From Deltaproteobacteria bacterium (GTDB taxonomy: Bacteria > Desulfobacterota > Syntrophorhabdia > Syntrophorhabdales > Syntrophorhabdaceae), in assembly GCA_022711595.1 (NCBI GenBank), contig JAKLET010000023.1, positions 1 through 64,000 on the forward strand: a stretch of 64,000 nt of DNA. Reading direction: 5' to 3'. A program made the position numbers and the translations under genes. Below are positions 24,882 through 33,203 of this stretch, piece by piece. A model generated the notes under the pieces. The model was not told the origin of the DNA. It was given only the letters and a program-made list of their open reading frames with translations, and made no database searches. Position 1 is the first letter of the stretch. The number at the start of each line of letters is the position of its first letter.

Positions 24882-25313
24882 ATGATGGAAGACATAGCAC
24901 AGATATACAAGGCCCTGTCCGAGCGGATGAGATTGCGCATACTCATGCTTCTCACACACGGGGAACTGTGCGTGTGCGACATCATGGCAGTCCTGGAAGA
25001 GCCGCAGTCAAAGGTATCACGCCACGTTGCCTACTTGAAGAATTCAGGATTGATAAAAGGTAAAAGGGTTGGTACGTGGATGCATTATTTCCTGAAAGAG
25101 CCCCTTGAGGGGCTGGCGGCGGCGCACGTTGAATTTATTAGAAGGGAACTGTCAGGGCTCGATTGGGCAAAAGCGGACGCAGAAAAAATGAGAAACGTCC
25201 AGGCAAAGAAGCTCTGCGAAGCATCTGCCGGCGGCGCAGCAGCTTCCGGAAAAAGTAAAACCGTAAAGAAAAGACAGGCTGCAATGAACAAAAGGACAAA
25301 AGCTAATTCGTAA
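24882..25313 (+). CDS. arsR: ArsR-family repressor with Lys-rich tail
   Basis: 143 residues (or 142 from the second ATG). It has the ELCVCDIMAVL arsenite-sensing motif and the recognition helix SKVSRHVAYLKNSGL, very close in plan to the protein at 20228-20608. After the normal domain it carries a 45-residue extension ending SKTVKKRQAAMNKRTKANS, strongly basic and probably disordered. First gene of the plus-strand operon with acr3 (12 nt apart). The extension is odd and might aid DNA binding. Confidence 0.9.
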   Translation: MMEDIAQIYKALSERMRLRILMLLTHGELCVCDIMAVLEEPQSKVSRHVAYLKNSGLIKGKRVGTWMHYFLKEPLEGLAAAHVEFIRRELSGLDWAKADAEKMRNVQAKKLCEASAGGAAASGKSKTVKKRQAAMNKRTKANS

Positions 25314-25325
25314 AAGGGTAAACCG

Positions 25326-26420
25326 ATGGCTTCAGAACATATAGGTAAGAAACTTTCCTTTCTTGACAGGTTCCTGACATTGTGGATCTTCCTTGCAATG
25401 TTCATCGGGGTCGGCTGGGGGTACCTCTTCCCCGGGATCGTCGGTTTCTGGAACCAGTTCCAGTCAGGGACCACAAACGTACCCATCGCCATAGGCCTTA
25501 TCCTCATGATGTACCCGCCACTTGCCAAGGTGAAGTACGAAGAGTTAGGAGAGGTGTTCAGGAACTACCGCGTGCTCATCCTTTCGCTCATCCAGAACTG
25601 GGTGGTGGGCCCCATCCTGATGTTCATTCTGGCCATTGTGTTTCTTAGAGGTTACCCCGAGTACATGGTCGGACTGATCATGATCGGCCTTGCACGGTGC
25701 ATCGCCATGGTGATCGTCTGGAACGACCTCGCGAAGGGCGACACCGAGTATTGTGCAGGACTCGTTGCTTTCAATTCCATCTTCCAGGTCCTCTTTTTCT
25801 CTGTCTACGCCTATGTGTTCATCACCGTCCTGCCGCCCGTGCTGGGGTTGAAGGGAGTGGCGGTCGACATCACCATCGGCCAGATAGCTGAGAGCGTCTT
25901 CATATACCTCGGCATCCCTTTTATTGCAGGGGTGATCACGCGCTTTGTTCTTATTAAGGTAAAAGACAAGGCATGGTATCATGAGAGGTTCATACCGAAG
26001 ATCAGCCCCATTACCCTCATTGCGCTGCTTTTTACAATACTGGTCATGTTCTCCCTCAAGGGGGAATATATCGTAAAGATACCCCTCGATGTGGTGCGGA
26101 TCGCAGTGCCACTTCTCATTTATTTCGTTTTCATGTTCATCGTCTCTTTTTACATGAGCGCGAAGGCGAAGGCGCATTACGGACAGGCTGCAACCCTATC
26201 TTTTACGGCCGCGTCAAATAACTTCGAGCTGGCCATTGCGGTGGCCGTCGCTGTTTTCGGCATCAATTCCGGACAGGCGTTCGCCGCGGTAATAGGCCCT
26301 CTCGTGGAGGTACCCGTACTTATCAACCTTGTCCACCTCTCACTCTGGATAAGAAAAAAATACTTCCCCTATGCCGTTGAAACACCTTCCGGTATATGTT
26401 ACATGACATGCAAGGAATGA
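25326..26420 (+). CDS. acr3: ACR3-family arsenite efflux permease
   Basis: 364 residues with ten hydrophobic helices, the usual size. Family segments include [37 protein letters not shown] (with the conserved Cys of helix 4 needed for arsenite transport) and [18 protein letters not shown]. The protein expels As(III) in exchange for protons. The tail ends in [10 protein letters not shown]. It is cotranscribed with the arsR gene before it. Confidence 0.95.
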   Translation: MASEHIGKKLSFLDRFLTLWIFLAMFIGVGWGYLFPGIVGFWNQFQSGTTNVPIAIGLILMMYPPLAKVKYEELGEVFRNYRVLILSLIQNWVVGPILMFILAIVFLRGYPEYMVGLIMIGLARCIAMVIVWNDLAKGDTEYCAGLVAFNSIFQVLFFSVYAYVFITVLPPVLGLKGVAVDITIGQIAESVFIYLGIPFIAGVITRFVLIKVKDKAWYHERFIPKISPITLIALLFTILVMFSLKGEYIVKIPLDVVRIAVPLLIYFVFMFIVSFYMSAKAKAHYGQAATLSFTAASNNFELAIAVAVAVFGINSGQAFAAVIGPLVEVPVLINLVHLSLWIRKKYFPYAVETPSGICYMTCKE

Positions 26421-26479
26421 TAAAGTTTGTTGGAGGAGATACCGGTTTCGGTTCAATTTAATAAAATGGAGGTTGATTC

Positions 26480-26608
26480 GTGAGAAGATTTATTATCATA
26501 GTCATTTTCTTGCTCTCGGTGGCTATAATGTTAAACGCCTGTTCCGGCGGATGCAACTGTAATAAATGGCAACCCAAAAAACAACAAGAGGTTAAGGATG
26601 AAAAATAA
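26480..26608 (+). CDS. Small Cys-rich lipoprotein
   Basis: A 42-residue frame from a GTG at 26480 with a GGAGG ribosome site. It reads MRRFIIIVIFLLSVAIMLNA, then C21 as lipidated residue (lipobox LNAC), then SGGCNCNKWQPKKQQ. The stop overlaps the next gene's start by 11 nt, which implies coupled translation with the exported thioredoxin. Three cysteines remain close together just after the anchor. It parallels the lipoprotein at 22263-22400 in the divergent operon. Below the size limit of most gene callers. Confidence 0.65.
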   Translation: MRRFIIIVIFLLSVAIMLNACSGGCNCNKWQPKKQQEVKDEK

Positions 26609-27095
26609 GACTGCCATTGTTTCAAGCGCTCCCGCCGTATTCAAAAGCAGGCTGATGATTATTGTTTTTATTATATTATCATGGGGTCTTGTGGCAAATT
26701 ATCCCGGTTTTTTTACAGGCGAGGCCCTTGCCGGCCAGAAGAGTACTGAAGTTTCGAAAAAGACCGCAGCTGCTCCCGTCCTGGTGCAATACCCCGCGTT
26801 GGTCGACGTCGGTGCAAAGCAATGCATTCCATGTAAAATGATGGAACCTGTCCTGGAACAATTGAAGACGGAATATGCCGGTGTTCTCCGCGTGGAATTC
26901 ATAGACGTGCAGGTCGATCCCCAGAGGGCCGTAAAGCTGGGTGTGCGGGGTATCCCGACCCAGATATTCTATGACGAGTCAGGCAAGGAACGCCACCGGC
27001 ACATGGGCTATATTTCGAAGGAGGGGATCCTGACCACATTTAAAAAGCTCAAGATCGAGCTGGTAAAAAAGGACATCGGGAAAAAGACTAAATGA
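26598..27095 (+). CDS. Membrane-anchored or exported thioredoxin
   Basis: 165 residues. A hydrophobic segment (LMIIVFIILSWGLVANYPGF) with a possible cleavage at EALA is followed by a thioredoxin fold: VDVGAKQCIPCKMMEPVLEQ (active site CIPC) and GIPTQIFYDE (cis-Pro). Its end overlaps the CcdA-like gene by 4 nt. CcdA proteins pass electrons from cytosolic thioredoxin to such periplasmic partners, so the two form a reductive pathway across the membrane. Confidence 0.88.
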   Translation: MKNKTAIVSSAPAVFKSRLMIIVFIILSWGLVANYPGFFTGEALAGQKSTEVSKKTAAAPVLVQYPALVDVGAKQCIPCKMMEPVLEQLKTEYAGVLRVEFIDVQVDPQRAVKLGVRGIPTQIFYDESGKERHRHMGYISKEGILTTFKKLKIELVKKDIGKKTK

Positions 27096-27790
27096 TCGAA
27101 GCGATCTTTGTTGGTTTGACCGGAGCAGTTGAGGGAACGCCCGCGATTGCACTGGGAGCATCATTTCTCTGGGGGGTACTGAGCCTGATCTTAAGCCCCT
27201 GTCACCTTTCGAGCATTCCACTGATAGTGGGTTTTATTGATGAACAGGGGCGGACTTCGCCTAAAAAGGCCTTTTACACCGCCTCGCTGTTCTCCGCGGG
27301 CATCATGATAAGCATCGGATTGATCGGGATCATCACGGCGATGGCGGGGAGGATGATGGGTGATGTCGGCCGATATGGCAACTATTTCGTAGCATTCATC
27401 TTCTTTATTGTGGGGCTGCACCTTATCGGTGTTATTCCCATGCCCTGGTCCGGCCCGGGCAACATTGGCATAAAAAGAAAAGGCCTTCTGGCGGCCTTGA
27501 TCCTCGGGGCAGTTTTTGGCATTGCCCTGGGTCCCTGCACTTTCGCATATATGGCCCCCATGTTGAGCATAACATTTCAACTGGCAGCGACGAAGATATG
27601 GTACGGGATCGCACTTCTTCTGGCCTATGCCGTTGGCCATTGTTCTATCATTGTCATGGCAGGCACCTTCACGGAGGCCGTACAGGGATATCTGAACTGG
27701 AATGAACGTTCCATTGGCGCGAGGGTTGTAAAGATCGTCTGCGGTGTGCTGGTGGTATTCGGCGGGGTGTACCTGGTGTATAGCGCGTGA
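27092..27790 (+). CDS. CcdA/DsbD-type thiol-electron transporter
   Basis: 232 residues and six hydrophobic helices. The two essential membrane cysteines are in LSPCHLSSIPL (helix 1) and LGPCTFAYMAPM (helix 4), each beside a proline as the family requires. It should shuttle reducing power from the cytosol to the exported thioredoxin encoded just before. A stem-loop terminator follows, ending the arsR-acr3-lipoprotein-thioredoxin-ccdA operon. Confidence 0.9.
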   Translation: MIEAIFVGLTGAVEGTPAIALGASFLWGVLSLILSPCHLSSIPLIVGFIDEQGRTSPKKAFYTASLFSAGIMISIGLIGIITAMAGRMMGDVGRYGNYFVAFIFFIVGLHLIGVIPMPWSGPGNIGIKRKGLLAALILGAVFGIALGPCTFAYMAPMLSITFQLAATKIWYGIALLLAYAVGHCSIIVMAGTFTEAVQGYLNWNERSIGARVVKIVCGVLVVFGGVYLVYSA

Positions 27791-27822
27791 AGAGATTGAG
27801 AAACCGCATGGCGTAAAATATG

Positions 27823-27876
27823 AAGCGTAAGATGTTAATAAGTTCTAAAAAAATCTCCTTATGCCTTACGCTTTTT
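27823..27876 (+). terminator. Terminator after the ccdA-like gene
   Basis: AAGCGTAAG (27823-27831) pairs with CTTACGCTT (27865-27873) and is followed by TTTCGGG; an inner pairing ATAAG/CTTAT extends the stem. The TATAAT at 27881-27886 right after it may be the -10 of a promoter for arsC, but its -35 is poor. Confidence 0.55.
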
Positions 27877-27916
27877 CGGGTATAATGCGCTGCGAAAAAG
27901 GATAGGAGGTGCTGGG

Positions 27917-28366
27917 ATGGATAAGGTGAAGGTATTATTTGTCTGTGTGCATAACAGTGCCAGAAGCCAGATGGCCGAGGCGTTCCTCAACAACCTCGCC
28001 GGGGACAGGTTTCGGGCCGAAAGCGCCGGGATGGAGGCGGGCGTACTCAATCCCCTTGCAGTAGAAGTCATGAAAGAAGAGGGGATCGATATCTCCCGAA
28101 ATAAAACCAAGAGTGTTTTTGACAAATACAAACGGGGAGAATTGTTTTCTTACGTGGTCACCGTCTGCGATGAGGCAAGCGCGCAGATATGTCCAATTTT
28201 CCCCGGTCTTCTTACACATACACTCCATTGGAGTTTCGAAGACCCTGCGGCCTTCGAAGGTTCGCATGAAGAAAAGCTCGGGAAGACCCGCCGCGTCCGG
28301 GATGCTATAAAGGAAAAGATACTGGAGTTCATAGCCAAACAGGGAGGAGCTGGATCCATATTGTAA
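27917..28366 (+). CDS. arsC: Arsenate reductase, low-molecular-weight phosphatase type
   Basis: 149 residues. The P-loop [17 protein letters not shown] (Cys nucleophile near residue 11, Arg near 17) and the VTVCDEA cysteine near residue 79 are seen. The DPA loop reads [10 protein letters not shown]. The enzyme reduces As(V) to As(III) for efflux by Acr3 or methylation by ArsM. The usual third redox Cys in Bacillus-type ArsC has a candidate in [10 protein letters not shown]. Ribosome site AGGAGG. It is transcribed separately from the acr3 operon. Confidence 0.92.
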   Translation: MDKVKVLFVCVHNSARSQMAEAFLNNLAGDRFRAESAGMEAGVLNPLAVEVMKEEGIDISRNKTKSVFDKYKRGELFSYVVTVCDEASAQICPIFPGLLTHTLHWSFEDPAAFEGSHEEKLGKTRRVRDAIKEKILEFIAKQGGAGSIL

Positions 28367-28404
28367 CCCCCTCTCTTTCATAATGAGAGAACAGGAGGGT
28401 TTTC
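28366..28404 (+). terminator. Probable terminator after arsC
   Basis: CCCCCTCTC and GAGAG...GGAGGG pair around the loop TTTCATAAT with one internal loop, and TTTTC follows. A moderate match to an intrinsic terminator. Confidence 0.45.
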
Positions 28405-28547
28405 GGTATCTTCCGCTTTTCAAGAACGGTCATTTCTGATATCATTTGTAGCATGTGAGGCTTCAGACGGCCAACAGCCCGGGGGGGCAGCAGCCGGCAG
28501 CGCGCGGCGGGCGATGCCGCAATGATATATCAACCGGGAGGTCCACC

Positions 28548-28895
28548 ATGAAGAAGATCATTCTTTTTGCATTCAACGGCGAACCCACGTGTTTCATCCA
28601 TGTCCTGCTCAATGCCCTCAACATGAAGACAAGCGGTTATGATGTCAAGGTTATCATTGAAGGGGCTGCAACGAAGCTTATCCCGGAGCTGCTCGAAGAG
28701 GGCAACCCTCTTTCGGTCTTCTATCGCAGTGCCAGAGAAAAAGGGCTCATAGAAGGCGCCTGCAAGGCCTGCGCGAACAAGATGGGAACACTCAAGGACG
28801 CCGAAGAGCAAGGCCTGCGTCTTCTTGATGACATGTCAGGTCACCCTGGCATGGCACGCTATATCAATAACGGGTACGATATCATAACATTCTGA
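28548..28895 (+). CDS. DsrE-like small protein
   Basis: 115 residues from the ATG at 28548 (GGGAGG ribosome site); the open frame before it is Gly/Arg-rich and has no ribosome site. MKKIILFAFNGEPTCFIHVL and YDVKVIIEGAATKLIPEL resemble the Rossmann-like DsrE/DsrF fold that relays sulfur as persulfide. Cysteines at EPTC and ACKACANKMG are candidate carriers; the latter CxxC lies at the place of the DsrE active Cys. The role could be sulfur or thioarsenate handling. Family assignment is reasonable, function is inference. Confidence 0.7.
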   Translation: MKKIILFAFNGEPTCFIHVLLNALNMKTSGYDVKVIIEGAATKLIPELLEEGNPLSVFYRSAREKGLIEGACKACANKMGTLKDAEEQGLRLLDDMSGHPGMARYINNGYDIITF

Positions 28896-28958
28896 ACGTT
28901 CATGCCCGCTGATGAAGGAGGGCGGTCACCGTTATATTCGCAAAAAGGAGGAAATGCC

Positions 28959-29846
28959 ATGCATCGTATGCCTATGAACCGTTTCCGTATATTTATTATA
29001 TTGAATGCGATGGCGATATTGTGCCTGACGTTTCTTGCGCATGTGTGCGTGTTTGCCGCTGATGCCGGGATAACCATCCAGACATCGAGGTCTACTTCGT
29101 ATAAACATACCCAACCCTTGACAAAACCGATAACGGACAAGCTCAAAGTGAGCGTGAATTCCGATGATCCGGCTATGATCCGCAGTGCCCTGCGTCAGCT
29201 CAATGACGGTGATGTCCTTGTCCTTGCAGTTCATTCGAATCCCGGTGTTTTTGGATTAGGTAAAAATGTAGTGGAATGGAGGAACTTCTGGAGATCCTTC
29301 GGTATCGCCAGGCCTCCGCAGCTTGCCTCGGTGATCATCGGGGGCTGCATGTCGAACGAGTTCGGCGAGGGCGACGATAAAAGATACGTGCATGTTACAG
29401 AGAAGGAACTTGAGTCTATCAGGTTGATCTTCAACGCCAAGACGCTTTTCGCGCCCGGGTCAGAGATCATGCCGCCTGTTGCGATAAACGATACCAACGG
29501 GATACTGGGCTCCCTGCTGGCAGGGAAGAAGCTTGCTGACATAGATCTTCAAAAGCGCTGGTATTATGTAGCAGGTCCCGGAGTGAACAAGAACAGCGTG
29601 ACCCTGAAGGACCTGCGCGGCGGAGAGCTTCAGGATTGCCTTTGCCGTTGCCTTGAACCGAAGGGGGGGAAGATCTCCTGCCGGTATGACCTCGCAGACA
29701 CGGGAACCTCTCCGTCCTGCAGGGACCTTAAGAATGGCCCATGTTTCTGCAAAGCGGCCGCGCCCAGCCCCGGCTGCTCCAGGAGGCAGCTGCCCACGAG
29801 CGGTGATTGCCATGAAGCATGTGCGAAACAGTACGGTGGCCGTTGA
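28959..29846 (+). CDS. Exported protein with a caspase-like His/Cys arrangement
   Basis: 295 residues from the ATG at 28959 behind AAGGAGG. A signal peptide (IFIILNAMAILCLTFLAHVC, cleavage near FAAD) is followed by a domain with DVLVLAVHSNPG and SVIIGGCMSNEFG. Strand-then-His and strand-then-Cys in this order and spacing (about 36 residues) recall the dyad of caspase-like (C14/CHAT) hydrolases, though similarity beyond that is not clear to me. The C-terminal 70 residues hold ten cysteines (CLCRCLEP, PCFCKAAAPSPGC), so a disulfide-rich or metal-binding tail is likely. Lies after the DsrE-like gene and may share its transcript. Confidence 0.65.
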   Translation: MHRMPMNRFRIFIILNAMAILCLTFLAHVCVFAADAGITIQTSRSTSYKHTQPLTKPITDKLKVSVNSDDPAMIRSALRQLNDGDVLVLAVHSNPGVFGLGKNVVEWRNFWRSFGIARPPQLASVIIGGCMSNEFGEGDDKRYVHVTEKELESIRLIFNAKTLFAPGSEIMPPVAINDTNGILGSLLAGKKLADIDLQKRWYYVAGPGVNKNSVTLKDLRGGELQDCLCRCLEPKGGKISCRYDLADTGTSPSCRDLKNGPCFCKAAAPSPGCSRRQLPTSGDCHEACAKQYGGR

Positions 29847-29864
29847 CGGGCCGTGCCGATAATG

Positions 29865-30092
29865 TCATCCCGAGCAGCAGCCCCCCGGAGTACCACAGGA
29901 CCCGGGTGAGCCGCAGCACCCTCCAAAATCCGGCATGGATGAACCTGAAGAGGAAGCAGTGTTGTGCGCGGACATGAGCTTGGTGAGCTTTGCACCCCCG
30001 CACAGGGGGCAGGTTATTTCCTCATCCTGTTTTAAGACGATGAACTCGCTGACCGTCCCGCAATCTCCGCATTTGTATTCGTAAATAGGCAT
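29865..30092 (-). CDS. FmdB-type zinc-ribbon protein
   Basis: 75 residues from the ATG at 30092 (AAGGAG site). It starts MPIYEYKCGDCGTVSEFI, the hallmark of FmdB regulators, with a second pair in TCPLCGGAKL to complete one zinc ribbon. The tail is Gly/Cys-rich (GGCCGSPGSCGTPGGCC), a feature seen in FmdB proteins of sulfate reducers and syntrophs. Third gene of the minus-strand DUF134-NifX-FmdB operon, 10 nt after the NifX-like gene. Confidence 0.85.
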   Translation of the reverse strand: MPIYEYKCGDCGTVSEFIVLKQDEEITCPLCGGAKLTKLMSAHNTASSSGSSMPDFGGCCGSPGSCGTPGGCCSG

Positions 30093-30102
30093 ATTCCACT
30101 CC

Positions 30103-30489
30103 TTAATGTGAATGGCCGCATCCGCCGCCATCGCTATGGCCTGCGCAGGTATGGTCCATGGTCAGTTCTGGAAGCTTATTCTCCTTGAAGAGGCCGATGT
30201 TCCCTTTAACGGTTGTCTCGACGGCCCTGAACACCTTTATGCCTTCCGCATTGAGCCTCGTAAGGGCACCGGCGCCGATGCCTCCGACAACAACGGCGTC
30301 CACCTGTGCTCCCCCTATCGCCTGAATAGGATTGCAGGCGCCATGGACGTGGTTCATGTCACGATTGACAACGGAAGAAACAACATCTTCCTCCGTATTG
30401 ATAACAACAAAGGCCGGTGCTGAACCGAAATGGCCGTACACGGTGCTTTCAATGCCTTCGTCCTTCGCTACCGCAAAACAGATCTTCAT
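30103..30489 (-). CDS. NifX/NifB-family (Fe-Mo cluster-binding-like) protein
   Basis: 128 residues. It opens MKICFAVAKDEGIESTVYGH and has the GHFGSAPAFVVI and VDAVVVGGIGAGAL segments of the dinitrogenase iron-molybdenum cofactor superfamily, ending in a His/Cys tail (HTCAGHSDGGGCGHSH). Nitrogenase genes are absent from the window, so it is probably one of the stand-alone proteins related to ORP of Desulfovibrio, which binds a Mo/Cu cluster. It overlaps the DUF134 gene by 4 nt. Confidence 0.88.
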   Translation of the reverse strand: MKICFAVAKDEGIESTVYGHFGSAPAFVVINTEEDVVSSVVNRDMNHVHGACNPIQAIGGAQVDAVVVGGIGAGALTRLNAEGIKVFRAVETTVKGNIGLFKENKLPELTMDHTCAGHSDGGGCGHSH

Positions 30490-30791
30490 AAAATTCCTCC
30501 TGTTTCTATTTCCTGCGATTCTATCCTGAGGGCCTTGCCTTGCAGGATGGCCTCAGCAACCTTATGGCGGGCAGAATCGATGATCCTTCCGAATGTGGCC
30601 CGGGAAATGTCCATGCGGCGCGCGGCCTCTTCATGATAGAGGCCTTCAAAATCTGCAAGGCGCAGGGCCTCAAGCTCATCAATTGCGAGGTGTATCTCGT
30701 CAAGCCCTGAAAGCGGGATTCCCCGGGGCTTGAAGCAGTCGGATTGAAGTTTACAGCATAAACATGTACATTGTTTTTTAGGCCGTGCCAT
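30486..30791 (-). CDS. DUF134-family DNA-binding regulator
   Basis: 101 residues. MARPKKQCTCLCCKLQSDCF holds a cysteine cluster in place of the usual short basic start, followed by PLSGLDEIHLAIDELEALRL and a sigma-70-region-4-like helix-turn-helix (YHEEAARRMDISRATFGRII). DUF134 proteins commonly sit beside NifX genes. The promoter and a 32-bp palindrome directly abut the start codon, and no ribosome site exists, so the mRNA is probably leaderless and self-repressed. The cysteines suggest a redox or metal signal. Confidence 0.88.
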   Translation of the reverse strand: MARPKKQCTCLCCKLQSDCFKPRGIPLSGLDEIHLAIDELEALRLADFEGLYHEEAARRMDISRATFGRIIDSARHKVAEAILQGKALRIESQEIETGGIL

Positions 30792-30825
30792 GACTTATTA
30801 TAAGCATATGCTCATAATAAGTCAA
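30792..30825 (-). promoter_or_regulatory. Promoter and 32-bp palindromic operator of the DUF134-NifX-FmdB operon
   Basis: On the minus strand TTGACT (30825-30820), 17-nt spacer, TATAAT (30802-30797), 5 nt, then ATG. The palindrome 30792-30823 (GACTTATTAT...ATAATAAGTC, two mismatched pairs) covers both hexamers. Core: ATTATAA-N8-TCATAAT. Confidence 0.75.
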
Positions 30826-30910
30826 TGGAGAAGAAAGTTTCAAAATTTCAGAGAAACTTCCTTTTTTCGTTCTGAAACGATTCACAAACATTGAAACACC
30901 GGCGCCGCCT

Positions 30911-31063
30911 TTATTTTTTCGGCGGTATTTTTGCACCGCAAAACTTACAGGGAACGGTCTTGTCTTTCTGATCTTTCTTTACGATCTGTTCGCGTTTGCA
31001 TTTGGGGCATTTTCTTTTGAGGTGCAAAAGAGTCCCCATGACAGCAGCTAAAAAAGGGTTCAT
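30911..31063 (-). CDS. Small zinc-ribbon protein coupled to the antiporter gene
   Basis: 50 residues. Its ATG follows the antiporter's TAA directly, so translation is likely coupled. A short hydrophobic start (MNPFLAAVMGTLLHL) leads into KRKCPKCKREQ and VPCKFCGAKIPPKK, two CxxC knuckles of one zinc ribbon 19 residues apart. A shorter version from 31039 is possible. No family name is known to me; short ribbons linked to transporters may act as sensors or assembly aids. It is easily missed by gene callers. Confidence 0.65.
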   Translation of the reverse strand: MNPFLAAVMGTLLHLKRKCPKCKREQIVKKDQKDKTVPCKFCGAKIPPKK

Positions 31064-33091
31064 TTATCCACCGGCCCTTTCATTTTTGTTTTTTTCAACA
31101 GGTTTACCATGTGAATCCAGGTAATCGACCGCACAGTCGATATCTTCACGCTTGCCGATGAAGAGCAGGACATCATCCTCCTTGAGGCACAGCGTGGGTG
31201 AGGGCATCCGGTGGATCTCTCCCGCACGTTCAATGCCTATCACCGTCACCCCGGTCTTTGAACGCAGGTCGATCTCGCTTAAACTCTTTTCATCGGCAAT
31301 TGAACCCTTCCTTATCCGGTAGGTTTCTATCCCGATGTTCTTCAACATGTCTTCACGTTCAACAAGGTACCTCCTGGGCAGCTTGACGATCCGCAGCGCC
31401 CGGTAGCTGTCCTGCCGTATCTTGTCGATATGTTCCCTGATGTCATTTATCGGTACGTGCAGGCGGTGGAGGACCTTCGAGAATATCTCAACGGATGTTT
31501 CGAACTCTTCCGGTATGACATCATTTGCACCAAGATGTTTCAGGCCTTCCACTTCTGCCACGTATTTTGTGCGGACGACGATGTAAAGATTGGGATTTGC
31601 CGAGCGTGCCAGCTGGACGATCCTCCTGGTGGATGCTGCGTCACTTATAGCGACGACAAGAACGCCGGCGCTTTTAACCCCAAGCTTGAAAAGGATATCA
31701 ACGCTGGCGCCGTCGCCGTAATAAATGGGTTCCCCCTTTTTTTTGGCCGATCTCACCGTCTTGTTGTTCAATTCAAGAACGACATAGCGGACATTCATGG
31801 ACCGCAGCACCTTTGCAAGGTTTCCCCCGTTGAGGCCGAAACCGACGATGATCACGTGGTCGGCGATGCCTTTCGGATATCGTTCGCGGTCGGCCCTTCT
31901 CTTCCTTTTTTCAAGGAAGTGAAGCGGTGTTTTCGTTGTTATCCACTCCGCGATGTGTGAAGAGGCCATGATAAGGAACGGCGTCATGATCATTGTGATG
32001 ATCGAAGCAGCAAGAAATGCCTGGTACAAACCTTCGTTGATGAGACCATGTTTTTTCCCTTCAAGTGCCAGGATAAAGGAGAACTCGCCGACTTGAAGCA
32101 GATAAAGCCCCGCGATGAATGAAGTCTTTAGTGAATTGCCCAGTCCGTAACTCGTGGATGCGATGACAACCAGCTTTATAAGTACGATGATAAAGACCAT
32201 GACAGCGACGCCGCCCATATCACCCGCGAGAACACTGAGGTCGAGGAGCATTCCGATGGATATGAAAAAAAGCCCGGTAAAGCTTTCCTTGAATGGAAGA
32301 ATATCGGATACGGCTTGTGCGGCGTACTCCGAATCGGATATGATGATGCCTGCCAGAAAGGCGCCAAGCGCCAGGGACAGTCCAAGCGCCGAGGTAAGGA
32401 GCGCGGTGCCGAGACATAGTGTGATCACGGTAATGACAAAAAGCTCGCGGCTCTTTGTGCTGATTATCTGTCGAAAGACAAAAGGTACGATCCAGCGGGA
32501 AGAGAAGAGTATGACTGCAACGACGAAGAAAGCTTTGACGATGGTGAGGACGATGTTCCCGCCGCCTCCCGCATTGCCGGCAAGTACGGGGACAAGGAGC
32601 ATGAACGGTACTACGCAGAGGTCCTGGAAGATGAGTATCCCCACCGAGAAGCGCCCGTGAGGGCTGTTCATCTCTGCCCTGTCGAGGAGGATCTTGAAGA
32701 CGATGGCGGTGCTGCTCAGCGCAACGAGAAAGCCGTCAAATACGGCACCGTTGAAAGGCTGCCGGTAAAAGAGATAGCTCAAAAGGGTGATAATGGCTGT
32801 AACGAGGGACACCTGGAGGAAGCCGCCGCCAAGAACGACTGACCTGAGCTGGAACAGGTTCTTCAGGGAGAATTCCAGGCCGATGGTAAACATGAGGAGC
32901 ACTACCCCGATCTCCGCGAGCAGTTCTATCTCGTGATGATCGCCTATAAGATTGAAACCGGACGGGCCTATGAGTACGCCGGCGACAAGGAAACCGACAA
33001 CGGAAGAGATCCTGAGCTTACCGAGAATGAAGACGATAAGTGCGCTTATCCCGAGAAGCATAACCAGCGCCTGAAGATACTGGGTTACCAT
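31064..33091 (-). CDS. CPA2-type cation/proton antiporter with TrkA-N and TrkA-C domains (KefB-like)
   Basis: 675 residues from the ATG at 33091 (a GTG at 33106 is possible; neither has a good ribosome site). About 12 helices (residues 1-390) include VGFLVAGVLIGPSGFNL and the core LALGAFLAGIIISDSEY. Then a Rossmann TrkA-N domain (HVIIVGFGLNGGNLAKVL, nucleotide site GxGxxG-like) and a TrkA-C domain (residues ~580-660). KefB relatives exchange K+ for H+ under control of nucleotides or glutathione adducts. Confidence 0.92.
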   Translation of the reverse strand: MVTQYLQALVMLLGISALIVFILGKLRISSVVGFLVAGVLIGPSGFNLIGDHHEIELLAEIGVVLLMFTIGLEFSLKNLFQLRSVVLGGGFLQVSLVTAIITLLSYLFYRQPFNGAVFDGFLVALSSTAIVFKILLDRAEMNSPHGRFSVGILIFQDLCVVPFMLLVPVLAGNAGGGGNIVLTIVKAFFVVAVILFSSRWIVPFVFRQIISTKSRELFVITVITLCLGTALLTSALGLSLALGAFLAGIIISDSEYAAQAVSDILPFKESFTGLFFISIGMLLDLSVLAGDMGGVAVMVFIIVLIKLVVIASTSYGLGNSLKTSFIAGLYLLQVGEFSFILALEGKKHGLINEGLYQAFLAASIITMIMTPFLIMASSHIAEWITTKTPLHFLEKRKRRADRERYPKGIADHVIIVGFGLNGGNLAKVLRSMNVRYVVLELNNKTVRSAKKKGEPIYYGDGASVDILFKLGVKSAGVLVVAISDAASTRRIVQLARSANPNLYIVVRTKYVAEVEGLKHLGANDVIPEEFETSVEIFSKVLHRLHVPINDIREHIDKIRQDSYRALRIVKLPRRYLVEREDMLKNIGIETYRIRKGSIADEKSLSEIDLRSKTGVTVIGIERAGEIHRMPSPTLCLKEDDVLLFIGKREDIDCAVDYLDSHGKPVEKNKNERAGG

Positions 33092-33203
33092 TGCAACATA
33101 ATACACTTTATGCGGCAGGTGCGCAACGGCGATCCGCCTTTACATCCTGCACTGTTGTTTTCATGATCGATCAATGGTAAAAAATTAGCAGGGAGGAGAT
33201 GCC

